From DCFW01 sp963790715 (GTDB lineage: Bacteria; Bacteroidota; Bacteroidia; Bacteroidales; Bacteroidaceae), in contig CAWBPN010000009.1 of the NCBI GenBank assembly GCA_963790715.1, positions 62,001 through 126,000 of the forward strand: a stretch of 64,000 nucleotides of DNA, given 5' to 3'. The notes under the pieces were generated by a model. The model ran no database searches, was not told the DNA's origin, and was given only the letters and a program-made list of their open reading frames with translations. This document shows positions 9,036 to 18,747 of the stretch, one piece after another (the first letter of the stretch is position 1; each line of letters begins with the position of its first letter). The translations under genes and the position numbers were made by a program.

Positions 9036-10442
9036 ATGAAATATTACAATATAACATTCATATTACTTTTCGCATTATCTTTATTCGGATGTGAAAATTA
9101 TGTAAATATCAAAACTCAAGGATCGCTTGTTCCTGAAGATATGGAAAACTACCGTTATTTATTGAATAATACGTCTCAACTTGAAATAGGCCCTCAAATT
9201 ACCGATATTGCATCGGATGATGTGCAGCTGGTGGATAGCACGTATCAAGTTTCGGGCTTATCAAGCTCTGATTATTACGGATGGTATCTTAAAACATATA
9301 CATGGCAAACGGATATATACCCTATCGGATGTTACCAAACAGACTATAACTGGAGTGACATGTATAATACAATTACTTATGCAAACACTGTAATAGCTGA
9401 AGTCCCTTCAAGTACCGGAGGTACTGATTCAACTAAAACGGAATTGATGGCTGAAGCACGTGTACACAGGGCAGATGCATATCTTATGCTTGTAAACATG
9501 TATGCTAAACCATACAATGCTTCAACTGCTAGCTCCGATTTGGGTGTTCCTTTGGTCCTGACAGAAACAACTACACAGGTACTTACCAGGCAGTCGGTTG
9601 AAGAAGTATATAACCAGATAATCACAGATTTAGTTAAGGCCTTGCCGTCGTTGCCTGTAACACAAACTTATAACACGCTACCTACCAAAGCCTCTGCTTA
9701 TGGTGAGTTGGCACGTACGTATTTATGCATGAATGATTATGGCAAGGCTAATGCTTATGCCGACAGTGCATTGTCGTATCGCAGTACTCTTGACGATCTC
9801 AGTTTTATTACGACTTTGTCATCAAGCAATTATCCGTTGAGAATAAATGATCCTGAAATCTTATTATCAAAAATAGCCTGTGGCGGTGTTTCGGCCTATT
9901 CACCTACGGCTATGAGATTAAGCGATAAATTACTTAATCTTTTGGGTACTAAAGATAAAAGATATTCGTTATTTACTATTGACGCAAGCACAATATCAAG
10001 TTTGTATACTGATGCCGGAGGACGTTACTTCTATAAAGACAGAGCTATTGGTGAGGCCAGAAACATAGGTCCGTCTGTTCCGGAGATGATGTTGATAAAA
10101 GCTGAATATTATGCACGCAACAACCAATCTCAAACGGCGATGGATTGGGTAAATAAATTGCGCCAAAAGAGATTCGCTGCGGCTGATTACACGCCTTTGA
10201 CGGCAAGCGATGCCACTGATGCTCTTAAGAAAGTTATTGATGAGCGTCATCGTGAATTTTTCTGCCGCATGCTGCGTTGGTGGGATATGAGAAGATTAAA
10301 GGATGATTCATCGTTTCAGGAAACTATAACAAGAACAGTATATGGAAAGACGTATACTCTTGATCCGTCGAGCAACAGATATGTGTTCCCGTTGCCTCCA
10401 TATCAGGTACATTTAAACACTGAAATGATACAAAATCCGTAA
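9036..10442 (+). CDS. SusD/RagB-family substrate-binding outer-membrane lipoprotein
   Basis: 468 residues, 11 bases after susC. A lipoprotein signal ends at Cys19 (LFALSLFGCENY). SusD hallmarks are visible: TPR-like helices (AEARVHRADAYLMLVNMYAK; KASAYGELARTYLCMNDYGK) and the C-terminal signature DERHREFFCRMLRWWDMRRL. It should cap the SusC barrel on the cell surface and bind the ligand. At 468 residues it is on the short side for SusD, as in RagB-like proteins. Confidence 0.95.
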   Translation: MKYYNITFILLFALSLFGCENYVNIKTQGSLVPEDMENYRYLLNNTSQLEIGPQITDIASDDVQLVDSTYQVSGLSSSDYYGWYLKTYTWQTDIYPIGCYQTDYNWSDMYNTITYANTVIAEVPSSTGGTDSTKTELMAEARVHRADAYLMLVNMYAKPYNASTASSDLGVPLVLTETTTQVLTRQSVEEVYNQIITDLVKALPSLPVTQTYNTLPTKASAYGELARTYLCMNDYGKANAYADSALSYRSTLDDLSFITTLSSSNYPLRINDPEILLSKIACGGVSAYSPTAMRLSDKLLNLLGTKDKRYSLFTIDASTISSLYTDAGGRYFYKDRAIGEARNIGPSVPEMMLIKAEYYARNNQSQTAMDWVNKLRQKRFAAADYTPLTASDATDALKKVIDERHREFFCRMLRWWDMRRLKDDSSFQETITRTVYGKTYTLDPSSNRYVFPLPPYQVHLNTEMIQNP

Positions 10443-10465
10443 ACAATTTATATATAATAAATATT

Positions 10466-12445
10466 ATGTCATTAAAACATTTTTGTTTCCTGATCACTTT
10501 CTGCATACTAAGTGTATCATCTTTTGCCCAGGCAAAAGAACGTTTGACGTTTTTACCTGAAAAACCTGTAGCAGGTCAATCTCTAAACTTGACTTATACT
10601 CCTTTGCCCGGTATGGAAAAGGCTAATCAGATTAAGGCACTTATTTACTCGTTCAATCATTTTGAATGGAACACGTATGAAATAAATCTGACAAAAGAGA
10701 ATGACGTGTGGAAGGGTAAATATGCTATTCCTGCTAATTCCGGATTGTTGATATTCAAATTCATCGGGAATGGAATCACGGACAATAACAACAATAAGTG
10801 TTTTGCCTGTATGGTTTTCGACAATGACGGCAAATCAATGCCTGGAGCTTATGCCGGTTGGGGACTGTTCCGCTCAAACAAGTACGGATATGATATCCCA
10901 GACTACGTAAACTTGGATAAATATGGTGTTTCAGACACGGTTGTGCATTATTGGTTGCAGTTGGAAGTTGAGAGATGCAGGGCATCAAACGTGCCGATGT
11001 CATACATGTATGTAGCTACGATGAAGGGCTCAAATACGCCTGATATTGAATCAAAAACAAACCGTGTAATGAATTTCTTGTTGAAAGACGGCTCGGAAAA
11101 TGCATTACTTAATGCAATGCGAATAGCAATGTATAATGATAAGAAAACTTTATCCGACTCAATATCTGATGCAATTGTAAAAAAATATCCTCATGGCAAG
11201 TGGACATTCAAGAAAAGATTTGATGCAATCTCCATGGTACGTGATATGAATACCAAACGTTCGGAAATGAAAAATATGCTTGATTCATTTACTCGTACAG
11301 ATGAACTTGAATCTTTTTTACAAGGATACGGAAGGGGTTATGATGACCTTTATTCGAATATCTTGTTGATAGATGCCGTAAACAAACATTTTGACGGTAT
11401 ACAAAAATATATCCCGCAGATGTCGTTTGGTGGAGTTATCAGCATGTTTTACAGATTGGTTGAGGTTCCCCATATAAGAAAAGATACTCCCGATTCGGTA
11501 TTGATGAAATATGCAGATGTGATGGTGGATCGTATAGAAAAGGTAAAATCGGTCAAACCTGTTGATTATAAGTTCTTGTCAGATAAGGAATGGAACAATG
11601 AATCAGATAAAATGTTGGCAGAAAACATCTACATAGATTATGTGGATATGCTTAAGAATTTAGGTAATTATTCAAAAGCTCTTGATTATGCCTACAAAGC
11701 ACAAAATGCTCTCGAATACAAGTCTGCACCTTTGAATGAGGATATGGTTTTTCTGTTGAATAAAGCAGGTAAAGAAAGCGATTTGGAAACATTGCTGCAA
11801 AAAAGCATTTTTACTAATCAGACTTCTGATACTATGATGGCCATGTTTAAAGCTGATTATTATAAAAAGCATAATTCGTATGAAGGATATGATAAATATG
11901 TAAAAAGTTTTAAGAATCCTGCCGATAAATCTGTAATTTTGGAATCTGTAAAAGAATATAAGAGAAGTGGTAAGATGCCTGCATGGAGAATGACTGATGC
12001 AAAAGGTAATACAGTTACATCGGAGCAATTGAAAGGAAAGGTTTATGTCCTTGATTTCTGGGCATCATGGTGTGTACCTTGTAAAGAATCTTTTCCCGGA
12101 ATGAAAATGGCCGTTGAGCATTTCAAGGATGATAAGAATGTCAAGTTCTATTTCGTGGATACGCAGGAAATGGTTCCGGGATATCAGAAGGTTGCTGTAG
12201 ATTATCTTAAGAAGAATAACTTTCCGTTCAACCTGTTGTTTGACGGTAAAGTAGTCGGTAGCAAGATTAATGATAAATATGTTAAGCAAATAGAGTCTCA
12301 TTACACTATTTCCGGTATTCCATTGAAAATCATTGTTGACGAGAATGGAGATATTCAATACATCGCTATTGGTTATAAAGGTAGTCCCAGCGGTTTGGCT
12401 GACGAACTTATCGAGATGATTGAACAAACAAAGAAAATTAAATAG
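10466..12445 (+). CDS. Secreted TlpA-like thioredoxin-fold protein with large N-terminal helical region
   Basis: 659 residues. A signal peptide (FCFLITFCILSVSSFAQA) exports it to the periplasm. About 500 residues of beta-sandwich-like then helical, repeat-like sequence precede a C-terminal thioredoxin domain (about 515-655) with the redox motif FWASWCVPCKESFPGM and the cis-proline region ISGIPLKIIVDENG. The family reduces or isomerises disulfides at the envelope. It sits 23 bases after the SusD gene, suggesting redox handling of the imported, probably proteinaceous, substrate; that is inference. Confidence 0.88.
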   Translation: MSLKHFCFLITFCILSVSSFAQAKERLTFLPEKPVAGQSLNLTYTPLPGMEKANQIKALIYSFNHFEWNTYEINLTKENDVWKGKYAIPANSGLLIFKFIGNGITDNNNNKCFACMVFDNDGKSMPGAYAGWGLFRSNKYGYDIPDYVNLDKYGVSDTVVHYWLQLEVERCRASNVPMSYMYVATMKGSNTPDIESKTNRVMNFLLKDGSENALLNAMRIAMYNDKKTLSDSISDAIVKKYPHGKWTFKKRFDAISMVRDMNTKRSEMKNMLDSFTRTDELESFLQGYGRGYDDLYSNILLIDAVNKHFDGIQKYIPQMSFGGVISMFYRLVEVPHIRKDTPDSVLMKYADVMVDRIEKVKSVKPVDYKFLSDKEWNNESDKMLAENIYIDYVDMLKNLGNYSKALDYAYKAQNALEYKSAPLNEDMVFLLNKAGKESDLETLLQKSIFTNQTSDTMMAMFKADYYKKHNSYEGYDKYVKSFKNPADKSVILESVKEYKRSGKMPAWRMTDAKGNTVTSEQLKGKVYVLDFWASWCVPCKESFPGMKMAVEHFKDDKNVKFYFVDTQEMVPGYQKVAVDYLKKNNFPFNLLFDGKVVGSKINDKYVKQIESHYTISGIPLKIIVDENGDIQYIAIGYKGSPSGLADELIEMIEQTKKIK

Positions 12446-12454
12446 TAGGATGTT

Positions 12455-13564
12455 ATGAAAATCGATAGTATAAGGTTAAGCATAATTCTATTTTTTCTTG
12501 CCGGGTGTTTCACGCATGTTTGCGCTCAAGCTCAGAATAATTCTGTAAAAAAGAATTATAGAGAAGAAAATATCATTTACTATAATGTGGATTCAACGTT
12601 GCACTTCGGTGCAACGTTATCTTTGCCGCTGAATGTGACAAAAGCTCCTGTTGTAATTATTGTTTCGGGAACCGGACCGCAAAACAGAGACGGAGAAATG
12701 GCCGGGCACAAAATGTTTGCTGAAATTGCCGATTATCTAAGTAACCGTGGCATTGCCGTATTAAGAACGGATGACAGAGGAGTGGGGCAGACAAACGGGT
12801 TGTATAATAAGGCAACGACTGAAGATTTTGCCAATGATGTGCTTACTGCTGTTGAATATCTTAAGACAAGAAAGGAAATAAATAAAAAGAAAATTGGTGC
12901 ACTTGGGCACAGTGAAGGTGCCGCCGCAATATCAATTGCCGCTTCAAAATCGAAAGATATAGCGTTCATGATTAGTATGGGAGGTTTGGCAACAGACGGA
13001 TTGACTGCATTGTTGCGCCAAAACAAAGACATAGTTGCTGCTGCTCCGATGCCAGATTACAATAAAAAGAGATATAACGAAATCAATGATTTGATGTTTC
13101 ATGTAGCATACAAATATGCTGCATCCGACAGCATGGAGGCAAAATTGAATGAGACATATAATAATTGGAAAGTAAAAGATGATGCTTATTTCAAGAGTTT
13201 GAACGTAGGAGAATATGACCATTTCCGTTTCCCGATATATCCTTATGTAAAGAATGCAACAGGGCCGTGGTACAGATTTTTTATTAGCTATGATCCGCAG
13301 AAATACTTAAGTAAGGTAAAAATACCTGTGTTGGCATTGAACGGTGAAAAGGATATTATGTCGGCGTGTGATATGAATCTGGGTAATTTCAAAAAATATT
13401 TGAAGCACGATAAGGATGTGACAACTATTGCATTACCGGGATTAAATCATCTCTTCCTTCCTTGCAAGACAGGTGCTCAAGAAGAATACCGTACTATTAA
13501 GGCACCCGTATCGGAGAATGCATTGAATATTATATATGAATGGATAAAGAAAAGATTTTTATGA
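12455..13564 (+). CDS. Exported alpha/beta hydrolase (dienelactone hydrolase/peptidase S9-like)
   Basis: 369 residues, 9 bases after the TlpA-like gene. The N-terminus is a signal with a possible lipobox (IILFFLAGC). The alpha/beta hydrolase core shows an oxyanion region (VVIIVSGTGPQNRDG), the nucleophile elbow IGALGHSEGAAA (Ser near residue 152), an acid region (LALNGEKDIMSACD) and a late histidine (LPGLNHLFLPC). It probably cleaves an ester or peptide bond of the imported ligand in the periplasm. Substrate unknown. Confidence 0.85.
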   Translation: MKIDSIRLSIILFFLAGCFTHVCAQAQNNSVKKNYREENIIYYNVDSTLHFGATLSLPLNVTKAPVVIIVSGTGPQNRDGEMAGHKMFAEIADYLSNRGIAVLRTDDRGVGQTNGLYNKATTEDFANDVLTAVEYLKTRKEINKKKIGALGHSEGAAAISIAASKSKDIAFMISMGGLATDGLTALLRQNKDIVAAAPMPDYNKKRYNEINDLMFHVAYKYAASDSMEAKLNETYNNWKVKDDAYFKSLNVGEYDHFRFPIYPYVKNATGPWYRFFISYDPQKYLSKVKIPVLALNGEKDIMSACDMNLGNFKKYLKHDKDVTTIALPGLNHLFLPCKTGAQEEYRTIKAPVSENALNIIYEWIKKRFL

Positions 13565-13636
13565 ATTAAGAATAAAAAAACCTTTCAAAATAGCTGTCAG
13601 GTAAATTAAGATTACCTGAAAAAATACTTATTTAGG

Positions 13637-16435
13637 ATGAAATATTTTTATATGTTATTCGTGACTTTGAGTTTGGGTTATACTATAGCCCAAGCACAAA
13701 ACGAAGCGAAATCGTTAACCGGAACGATTATAGACAGCAAAAAAAAAGAAGCGATTGAACGAGCTTCTGTAAGAATCTTATCCTTACCTGACAGTACTTT
13801 TATCTGTTCTGCAACGACTGATGCGAAAGGAACCTTTTCAGTTGGTAACCTGAAGAAAAGCAAATATGTTGCTGTTATCTCTTTTCTTGGTTATAATACA
13901 AGAAAAATACCCTTCCAATTAACCGCAATCAATCCTACTTATAAAGCAGGAAAGATAGAACTGCGCGGTAACTCTATTCTGTTGAAAGAAGCTGTTGTTA
14001 CAGGCAAAGCTATTCGGGTAGTAGTGAAAGGAGATACTATTATGTACAACGCATCTGCTTATAAAGTGGCGGAAGGATCAATGCTTGGAGATTTGGTAAA
14101 AAAACTTCCGGGTGCGGTTATTGATAATAGTGGTAACATAACTATTAACGGCAAACAGGTTAAGAAAATACTAGTGAATGGCAAAGAATACTTTAGTAAT
14201 GATCCTAAGGTGGCAATGAAAAACCTTCCTGCCAATATGGTAGACAAATTAAAAACATACGATAAGCAATCCGATTTTAAAAGACTGACGGGTATAGACG
14301 ACGGTAATGAGGAAACCGTACTTGACTTGCAAGTTAAACCTGGTATGAAAGATGGGTGGGTAGGACAAGTAAAATTGGGGGGCGGCAATGAAAGCAGATA
14401 TGAAGAAAACCTTACCGCAAACCGTTTCCTGGATGCATCACAATTCTCAGCTATTGGTAGCGCTCATAATACCAATGACCAAGGTTTCTCGGGATACGGT
14501 GGGGGAGGTGGAATGGGAGGTATAAATGTTACAAAGACTCTTGGCATCAACTTCGACAAGGATTATAACAAAATAAAAATAGGCGGAGATGTTAGTTATG
14601 ATTACACCAATAGTAAAAATATAAGCGAAGAAAATACAACAACATCATACGGAGGTAGCACGTACAGCTATAACACAGATAACAATACTTCCATTAATAA
14701 AAATGACGAATTTCTTGGAAACTTACGGTTGGAATGGAATCCTGATTCAACTACAAGTGTCATCTTCAGCCATTCATATACATTGGGCAATACAAGAGAT
14801 CAAGCAGAAAGTGTGTCACGAACTTACAATATACAATACCCTTATGTGGAAGGCAGTACAACAAAACGCGGAGTAAACTATAGAAACGGTAATTCAAAAT
14901 CTTCTGGCAATTCAGTTCAGACAAACGGAAATATTCAATTTACCAAACGCCTTAATAACAGAGGTCGTAACTTTTCAATTTTCGCCAATTACGGATATAA
15001 CAAACAAAATACCGATCAGTATTCACTCAACAATATCGACTACTTCGTTCAGGATAGTACGGTGTTGCAAAACAGATATGTTCCCACCAACAATCACGGA
15101 TATAATTATCAAATAGGTATTTCATATTCGGAACCTGTTTTCAAGCAAAGATTCCTGCAATTAAGATATAGTTACAGTCATCAGCACAATACGCTTGATA
15201 AATACACTTATGAGAGTACCGATTCAGCACAATATGCAGGCTATTCGAATAAAGCCTTAGAATCACTCGGTAACGGATATTACAATAATTACTCTACACA
15301 TAACATCGGACTTTCTTTGCGTACCATCCGGAGCATCTACCAATATAATATAGGTATCACTCTTAAACCGCAATCATCACAAACTTTCACTTATTACGGA
15401 CTGAATAAAAATTCAGAACCGCTTAAACAACAAGTCTTAAACTATTCGCCTGATTTTGAGCTCAACTACCGTTTCAGTTCGGCAAAGCAGATGCGAATTA
15501 CTTATCGCGGACAAAGCAGTGCTCCAAATGTCACAGACTTGCAAGCGATAATAAGTAATACCGACTCACTAAATATACAATATGGTAATCCTAATTTAAA
15601 ACCGTCATACACTAACTCATTGATGTTAACGTATAACAATTTCATGCAGTCTACGTTAAGCAGCATGATGGCCATGCTTAATTTCCAAAACACGTTGAAT
15701 GGTACTACATTGCAAACAACATATATTTCTAAAACAGGTGGTACGGTATCGCATCTCATAAATGTCAACGGCAATTGGAATGTCAACGGTTTTATGATGT
15801 ACAATGTTTCATTGACAAAGAATAATGCGTTTACGATGAACACGTATACAAATGCCTCATACAACAACCAAATAGGATATACAAGTGTAAGCGATACCAT
15901 TGCAACAAATCCATATTCGGAGAAGTTTACCTTAGGACAAAAGAGCAGTACTTCAAATTTGAGTTTGGAACAAAATATACATTTCGGTTACCGCAACGAT
16001 TGGCTTGATGTCAATTTATCTGGAGGTTTGACTTACAGGAAAGTTCATAACAATAAACAGACAGCAAATAATAATCAAGAAACGTGGAACTATACTATAG
16101 GTAATGGCTTCAATGTAACGTTACCATGGAAAGTTTATCTTACCAGCGACTTAAATTACACGATACGTAATGGTTACACAGGAGCTTCGGATAAGAACGA
16201 ATGTTTATGGAATGCTCAATTAACGAAGAGTTTCTTAAAAAGCAATGCAGTAAATTTACAGTTAAGGATAAACGATATTCTGCATCAACAAAAAAGCATA
16301 ACCCGAAATGTCACCAATCAAAGTGTGAGCGATGTCCGTACCAATACATTAGGCAGTTATTGTACACTTTCATTTATATGGAAATTCAATTCCTTAGGTA
16401 AAAATAGCAAATATTATTATCTTCAGTATCAATAA
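13637..16435 (+). CDS. TonB-dependent receptor-like outer-membrane barrel protein (non-SusC)
   Basis: 932 residues. Signal peptide (MLFVTLSLGYTIAQA), carboxypeptidase-like regulatory domain (about 27-115), plug-like region (VVTGKAIRVVVKGDTIMYNA; LPGAVIDNSGNITINGKQVK), a glycine-rich turn (GYGGGGGMGGI, about 290) and a long barrel. It lacks the SusC signature and has no SusD partner. It closes the locus that begins at 3508 and is a paralogue of the gene leaving the window at 139. The 72-base gap before it holds a hairpin (13597-13604 with 13612-13619). Confidence 0.85.
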   Translation: MKYFYMLFVTLSLGYTIAQAQNEAKSLTGTIIDSKKKEAIERASVRILSLPDSTFICSATTDAKGTFSVGNLKKSKYVAVISFLGYNTRKIPFQLTAINPTYKAGKIELRGNSILLKEAVVTGKAIRVVVKGDTIMYNASAYKVAEGSMLGDLVKKLPGAVIDNSGNITINGKQVKKILVNGKEYFSNDPKVAMKNLPANMVDKLKTYDKQSDFKRLTGIDDGNEETVLDLQVKPGMKDGWVGQVKLGGGNESRYEENLTANRFLDASQFSAIGSAHNTNDQGFSGYGGGGGMGGINVTKTLGINFDKDYNKIKIGGDVSYDYTNSKNISEENTTTSYGGSTYSYNTDNNTSINKNDEFLGNLRLEWNPDSTTSVIFSHSYTLGNTRDQAESVSRTYNIQYPYVEGSTTKRGVNYRNGNSKSSGNSVQTNGNIQFTKRLNNRGRNFSIFANYGYNKQNTDQYSLNNIDYFVQDSTVLQNRYVPTNNHGYNYQIGISYSEPVFKQRFLQLRYSYSHQHNTLDKYTYESTDSAQYAGYSNKALESLGNGYYNNYSTHNIGLSLRTIRSIYQYNIGITLKPQSSQTFTYYGLNKNSEPLKQQVLNYSPDFELNYRFSSAKQMRITYRGQSSAPNVTDLQAIISNTDSLNIQYGNPNLKPSYTNSLMLTYNNFMQSTLSSMMAMLNFQNTLNGTTLQTTYISKTGGTVSHLINVNGNWNVNGFMMYNVSLTKNNAFTMNTYTNASYNNQIGYTSVSDTIATNPYSEKFTLGQKSSTSNLSLEQNIHFGYRNDWLDVNLSGGLTYRKVHNNKQTANNNQETWNYTIGNGFNVTLPWKVYLTSDLNYTIRNGYTGASDKNECLWNAQLTKSFLKSNAVNLQLRINDILHQQKSITRNVTNQSVSDVRTNTLGSYCTLSFIWKFNSLGKNSKYYYLQYQ

Positions 16436-16464
16436 ATAGTGTTACTCTAACTATTTTGTTTTTG
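16434..16464 (+). terminator. Weak terminator hairpin after the receptor gene
   Basis: AAATAGT (16434-16440) pairs with ACTATTT (16450-16456) and is followed by a T-rich stretch. It overlaps the stop codon and lies in the gap between two converging transcription units. Confidence 0.4.
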
Positions 16465-16503
16465 TATTCCTCTCATACACTAGGTTTCTCACAAAGCAGG
16501 TTC

Positions 16504-17379
16504 TTATTCCAAAAATCTCTTTGTGAGATTTCCATATTCGTCAATGCGGCGGTCGCGAAAGAACGGCCACCAACGGCGTACTTGCTCGGAACGGTTAAGG
16601 TCAATATCTGCAATCAGCGTTTCGGGCTTGCTGTTTGAAGCTTGCGCCAATAGTTCACCTTGTGGTCCGGCTACAAAGCTGCTGCCCCAAAACGTGATGC
16701 CTCCTGTCTGGCCTGACGCATCAGGTTCATAACCTACACGGTTTACACTTATTACCGGCACCCCGTTTGCTACAGCATGGGCACGTTGAGATATTGTCCA
16801 TGCATCAAGTTGGCGCTTTTTTTCCTCTTCGGCATCGCTTGATTCCCAGCCGATAGCAGTTGGATAAATAAGTAAGTCAGCTCCTTGCAGTGCCATTAAT
16901 CTGGCAGCTTCGGGATACCATTGGTCCCAACATACCAGCACGCCTAATTTACCTATTGATGTCTTTATAGGATGAAAGCCTAAATCTCCGGGTGTGAAAT
17001 AGAATTTCTCGTAATAAGCGGGGTCATCGGGAATGTGCATTTTTCGGTATTTACCGGCAATTGAACCGTCTTTGTCCAATACAACAGCAGTGTTGTGGTA
17101 TAAGCCAGGTGCACGTTTCTCGAAAAGCGAAGTGACTAATACAATATTATATTTTTTAGCTATAGTACCATAGTATTTTGTAGATGGTCCGGGTATATTT
17201 TCTGCTAAATTGAAGTTGTTGACATCTTCAGATTGACAGAAATATTGAGTGTTATGCAATTCTTGTAGCACGATAAGTTCCGCACCTTTGCCGGCTGCCT
17301 CACCAATGGAATCAGCCAACAATTGCATGGCATCGTTGGTGTTTGCCGGAATTGCCTGTTGTATTAATCCTACTTTCAT
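16504..17379 (-). CDS. aguB: N-carbamoylputrescine amidase AguB
   Basis: 291 residues, nitrilase superfamily. The Glu-Lys-Cys triad segments are visible: LIVLQELHNTQYF (Glu), GKYRKMHIPDD (Lys) and GVLVCWDQWYPEA (Cys). It hydrolyses N-carbamoylputrescine to putrescine, CO2 and ammonia. It lies 12 bases downstream of aguA on the same strand, so the two form the agmatine-to-putrescine operon. Length and motifs match the plant/bacterial AguB type. Confidence 0.95.
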   Translation of the reverse strand: MKVGLIQQAIPANTNDAMQLLADSIGEAAGKGAELIVLQELHNTQYFCQSEDVNNFNLAENIPGPSTKYYGTIAKKYNIVLVTSLFEKRAPGLYHNTAVVLDKDGSIAGKYRKMHIPDDPAYYEKFYFTPGDLGFHPIKTSIGKLGVLVCWDQWYPEAARLMALQGADLLIYPTAIGWESSDAEEEKKRQLDAWTISQRAHAVANGVPVISVNRVGYEPDASGQTGGITFWGSSFVAGPQGELLAQASNSKPETLIADIDLNRSEQVRRWWPFFRDRRIDEYGNLTKRFLE

Positions 17380-17391
17380 CTTTCTTGTTTT

Positions 17392-18408
17392 TTATATAAC
17401 GCTTTTCGGGTATTGCATGGTGACGCAGTGAAGCGAACCGTGTTGCTTGATTAGCGGGCGGCAATCAATGCCGACAATATCATACCCCGGGAAAGCTGTT
17501 TGCAGCACTTCTCCGGCGTGTTTATCATTATCAGGTTGATTGTAAGTGGGGTAGAGCACAGCACCGTTAATAGCTACAAAGTTGGCATAAGTGGCAGGCA
17601 ATCGCATGGTGTCTTCCTTAATTTCGTCAGCCATCGGCACAGATAACAGGTTGTAATGGCGACCGTCAAGGGTGATGAAGCTTTTCAGTTGCTCTTCCAT
17701 ATCTTGAAGTGATTCGTAATGGTCATCTTCAGGGTCGTCGCATTTTATGTAAACTATTGTGTCGTTAGGGCAGAATCGAGCCAATGTATCTATGTGCCCA
17801 TCGGTGTCGTCACCTGCCAGAAATCCGTAATCTACCCATAGTATGCGTTTGGCTCCGAACGATTGCAATAGATATTTCTCAATCTCCGCTTGGCTCATCT
17901 CGTCGTTGCGGTTTGGAGCAAGCAGGCAGGTGGATGTTGTCATTATCGTGCCTTTGCCGTCGCTTTCGATGGAACCGCCTTCGAGCGTGAAGCCCAAGTG
18001 GTTTTCATACATTGCATGCAGCACGTGTTTGTCGTAAAGCCAGCTGCTGATTTGGTTGTCGAGGTCGCTTGCATATTTTTGTCCCCATCCGTTGAAGCGG
18101 AAATCAAGAACAACCGGTTTGCCGTCTTCGAGAACCGTGAGACAGCCGTGGTCGCGTGCCCACGTGTCGTTGGTTTCGCATTCCACAAATACCACATTGT
18201 TGAGATTAACTTTATTCTTTATTTGTTTTTTTACTTCGTCAATATCCGGTGCCACAATTAAAAGCTTTTCGCGCTTGGCAATTTCCGTTGCTATCTCGGC
18301 AAAACATGTTTGCACCTCTTTCAGCATGTGCCTCCAGTCAGTGCCGGCATGAGGCCATGTAAGTTGAATTCCACTTTGCGTGTACCATTCTTCAGGTAAA
18401 ACTCTCAT
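17392..18408 (-). CDS. aguA: Agmatine deiminase AguA
   Basis: 338 residues, peptidyl-arginine deiminase fold. Substrate-binding and catalytic segments are present: NDTWARDHGCL (Asp), GGSIESDGKG, GDDTDGHIDTLARF (His/Asp) and the C-terminal nucleophile HGSLHCVTMQYP (Cys). It converts agmatine to N-carbamoylputrescine, the substrate of AguB encoded next. A minus-strand -7 box (TAAGTTTG, read 18446 to 18439) lies 31 bases upstream of the start. Confidence 0.95.
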   Translation of the reverse strand: MRVLPEEWYTQSGIQLTWPHAGTDWRHMLKEVQTCFAEIATEIAKREKLLIVAPDIDEVKKQIKNKVNLNNVVFVECETNDTWARDHGCLTVLEDGKPVVLDFRFNGWGQKYASDLDNQISSWLYDKHVLHAMYENHLGFTLEGGSIESDGKGTIMTTSTCLLAPNRNDEMSQAEIEKYLLQSFGAKRILWVDYGFLAGDDTDGHIDTLARFCPNDTIVYIKCDDPEDDHYESLQDMEEQLKSFITLDGRHYNLLSVPMADEIKEDTMRLPATYANFVAINGAVLYPTYNQPDNDKHAGEVLQTAFPGYDIVGIDCRPLIKQHGSLHCVTMQYPKSVI

Positions 18409-18494
18409 ATCACTAATCTATAATAACAAATTGAGTTACAAACTTACGGAAAAAATCTTTAATTACATGAAACAAAGATTTTTTATATTAATGT

Positions 18495-18525
18495 TTTGAC
18501 TATTAAAATAAAATATCTACCTTTG
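18495..18525 (+). promoter_or_regulatory. Promoter of tRNA-Glu
   Basis: TTTG at 18495-18498, exactly 19 bases, and TACCTTTG at 18518-18525: a perfect match to the Bacteroidetes consensus, ending 31 bases before the tRNA. Confidence 0.85.
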
Positions 18526-18556
18526 CACCACTCTAACAAAGAGGAAATAGACCAAT

Positions 18557-18629
18557 GGCGGATTAGTGTAGTGGTCTAGCACGCGACCCTCTCACGGTTG
18601 AGACTCGAGTTCGAATCTCGGACCCGCTA
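18557..18629 (+). tRNA. tRNA-Glu (anticodon CTC)
   Basis: A 73-base cloverleaf: acceptor GGCGGAT with ACCCGCT plus discriminator A; D stem GTGT/GCAC; anticodon stem CGACC/GGTTG with loop CTCTCAC, giving CTC; T arm TCGAG/CTCGG with loop TTCGAAT. Reads GAG. The acceptor has a G-U first pair and an A-C mismatch at the sixth pair. CCA is not encoded. Confidence 0.9.
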
Positions 18630-18640
18630 CAAAAAAAGGA

Positions 18641-18673
18641 ATTCATTCATCTAATTTGATGAGTGAATTTTTT
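18641..18673 (+). terminator. Rho-independent terminator after tRNA-Glu
   Basis: An 11-pair stem (18641-18651 with 18658-18668, one G-T pair) followed directly by six T. Confidence 0.75.
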
Positions 18674-18735
18674 GTTTTGTAATGGTGATGCAATCTAATT
18701 TTGAAAAACATTAATATAAGTGTGTAATAAATGTT

Positions 18736-18743
18736 TATATTTG
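18736..18743 (+). promoter_or_regulatory. -7 box overlapping the hflX start region
   Basis: TATATTTG ends 4 bases before the hflX ATG at 18748. If used, transcription would begin at or next to the start codon, giving a leaderless or nearly leaderless mRNA. No good TTTG element is seen 19 bases upstream. Confidence 0.4.
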
Positions 18744-18747
18744 CACT

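Noticed and set aside
13597..13619. 8-pair hairpin between the hydrolase and receptor genes
   Set aside because: Followed by A and not T on the plus strand, so not a standard terminator; could be mRNA processing, but nothing supports a specific role.
3508..16435. Polysaccharide utilisation locus
   Set aside because: SusCD and a sigma switch are present but no glycoside hydrolase, lyase or carbohydrate esterase signature was found, so the label would over-claim.
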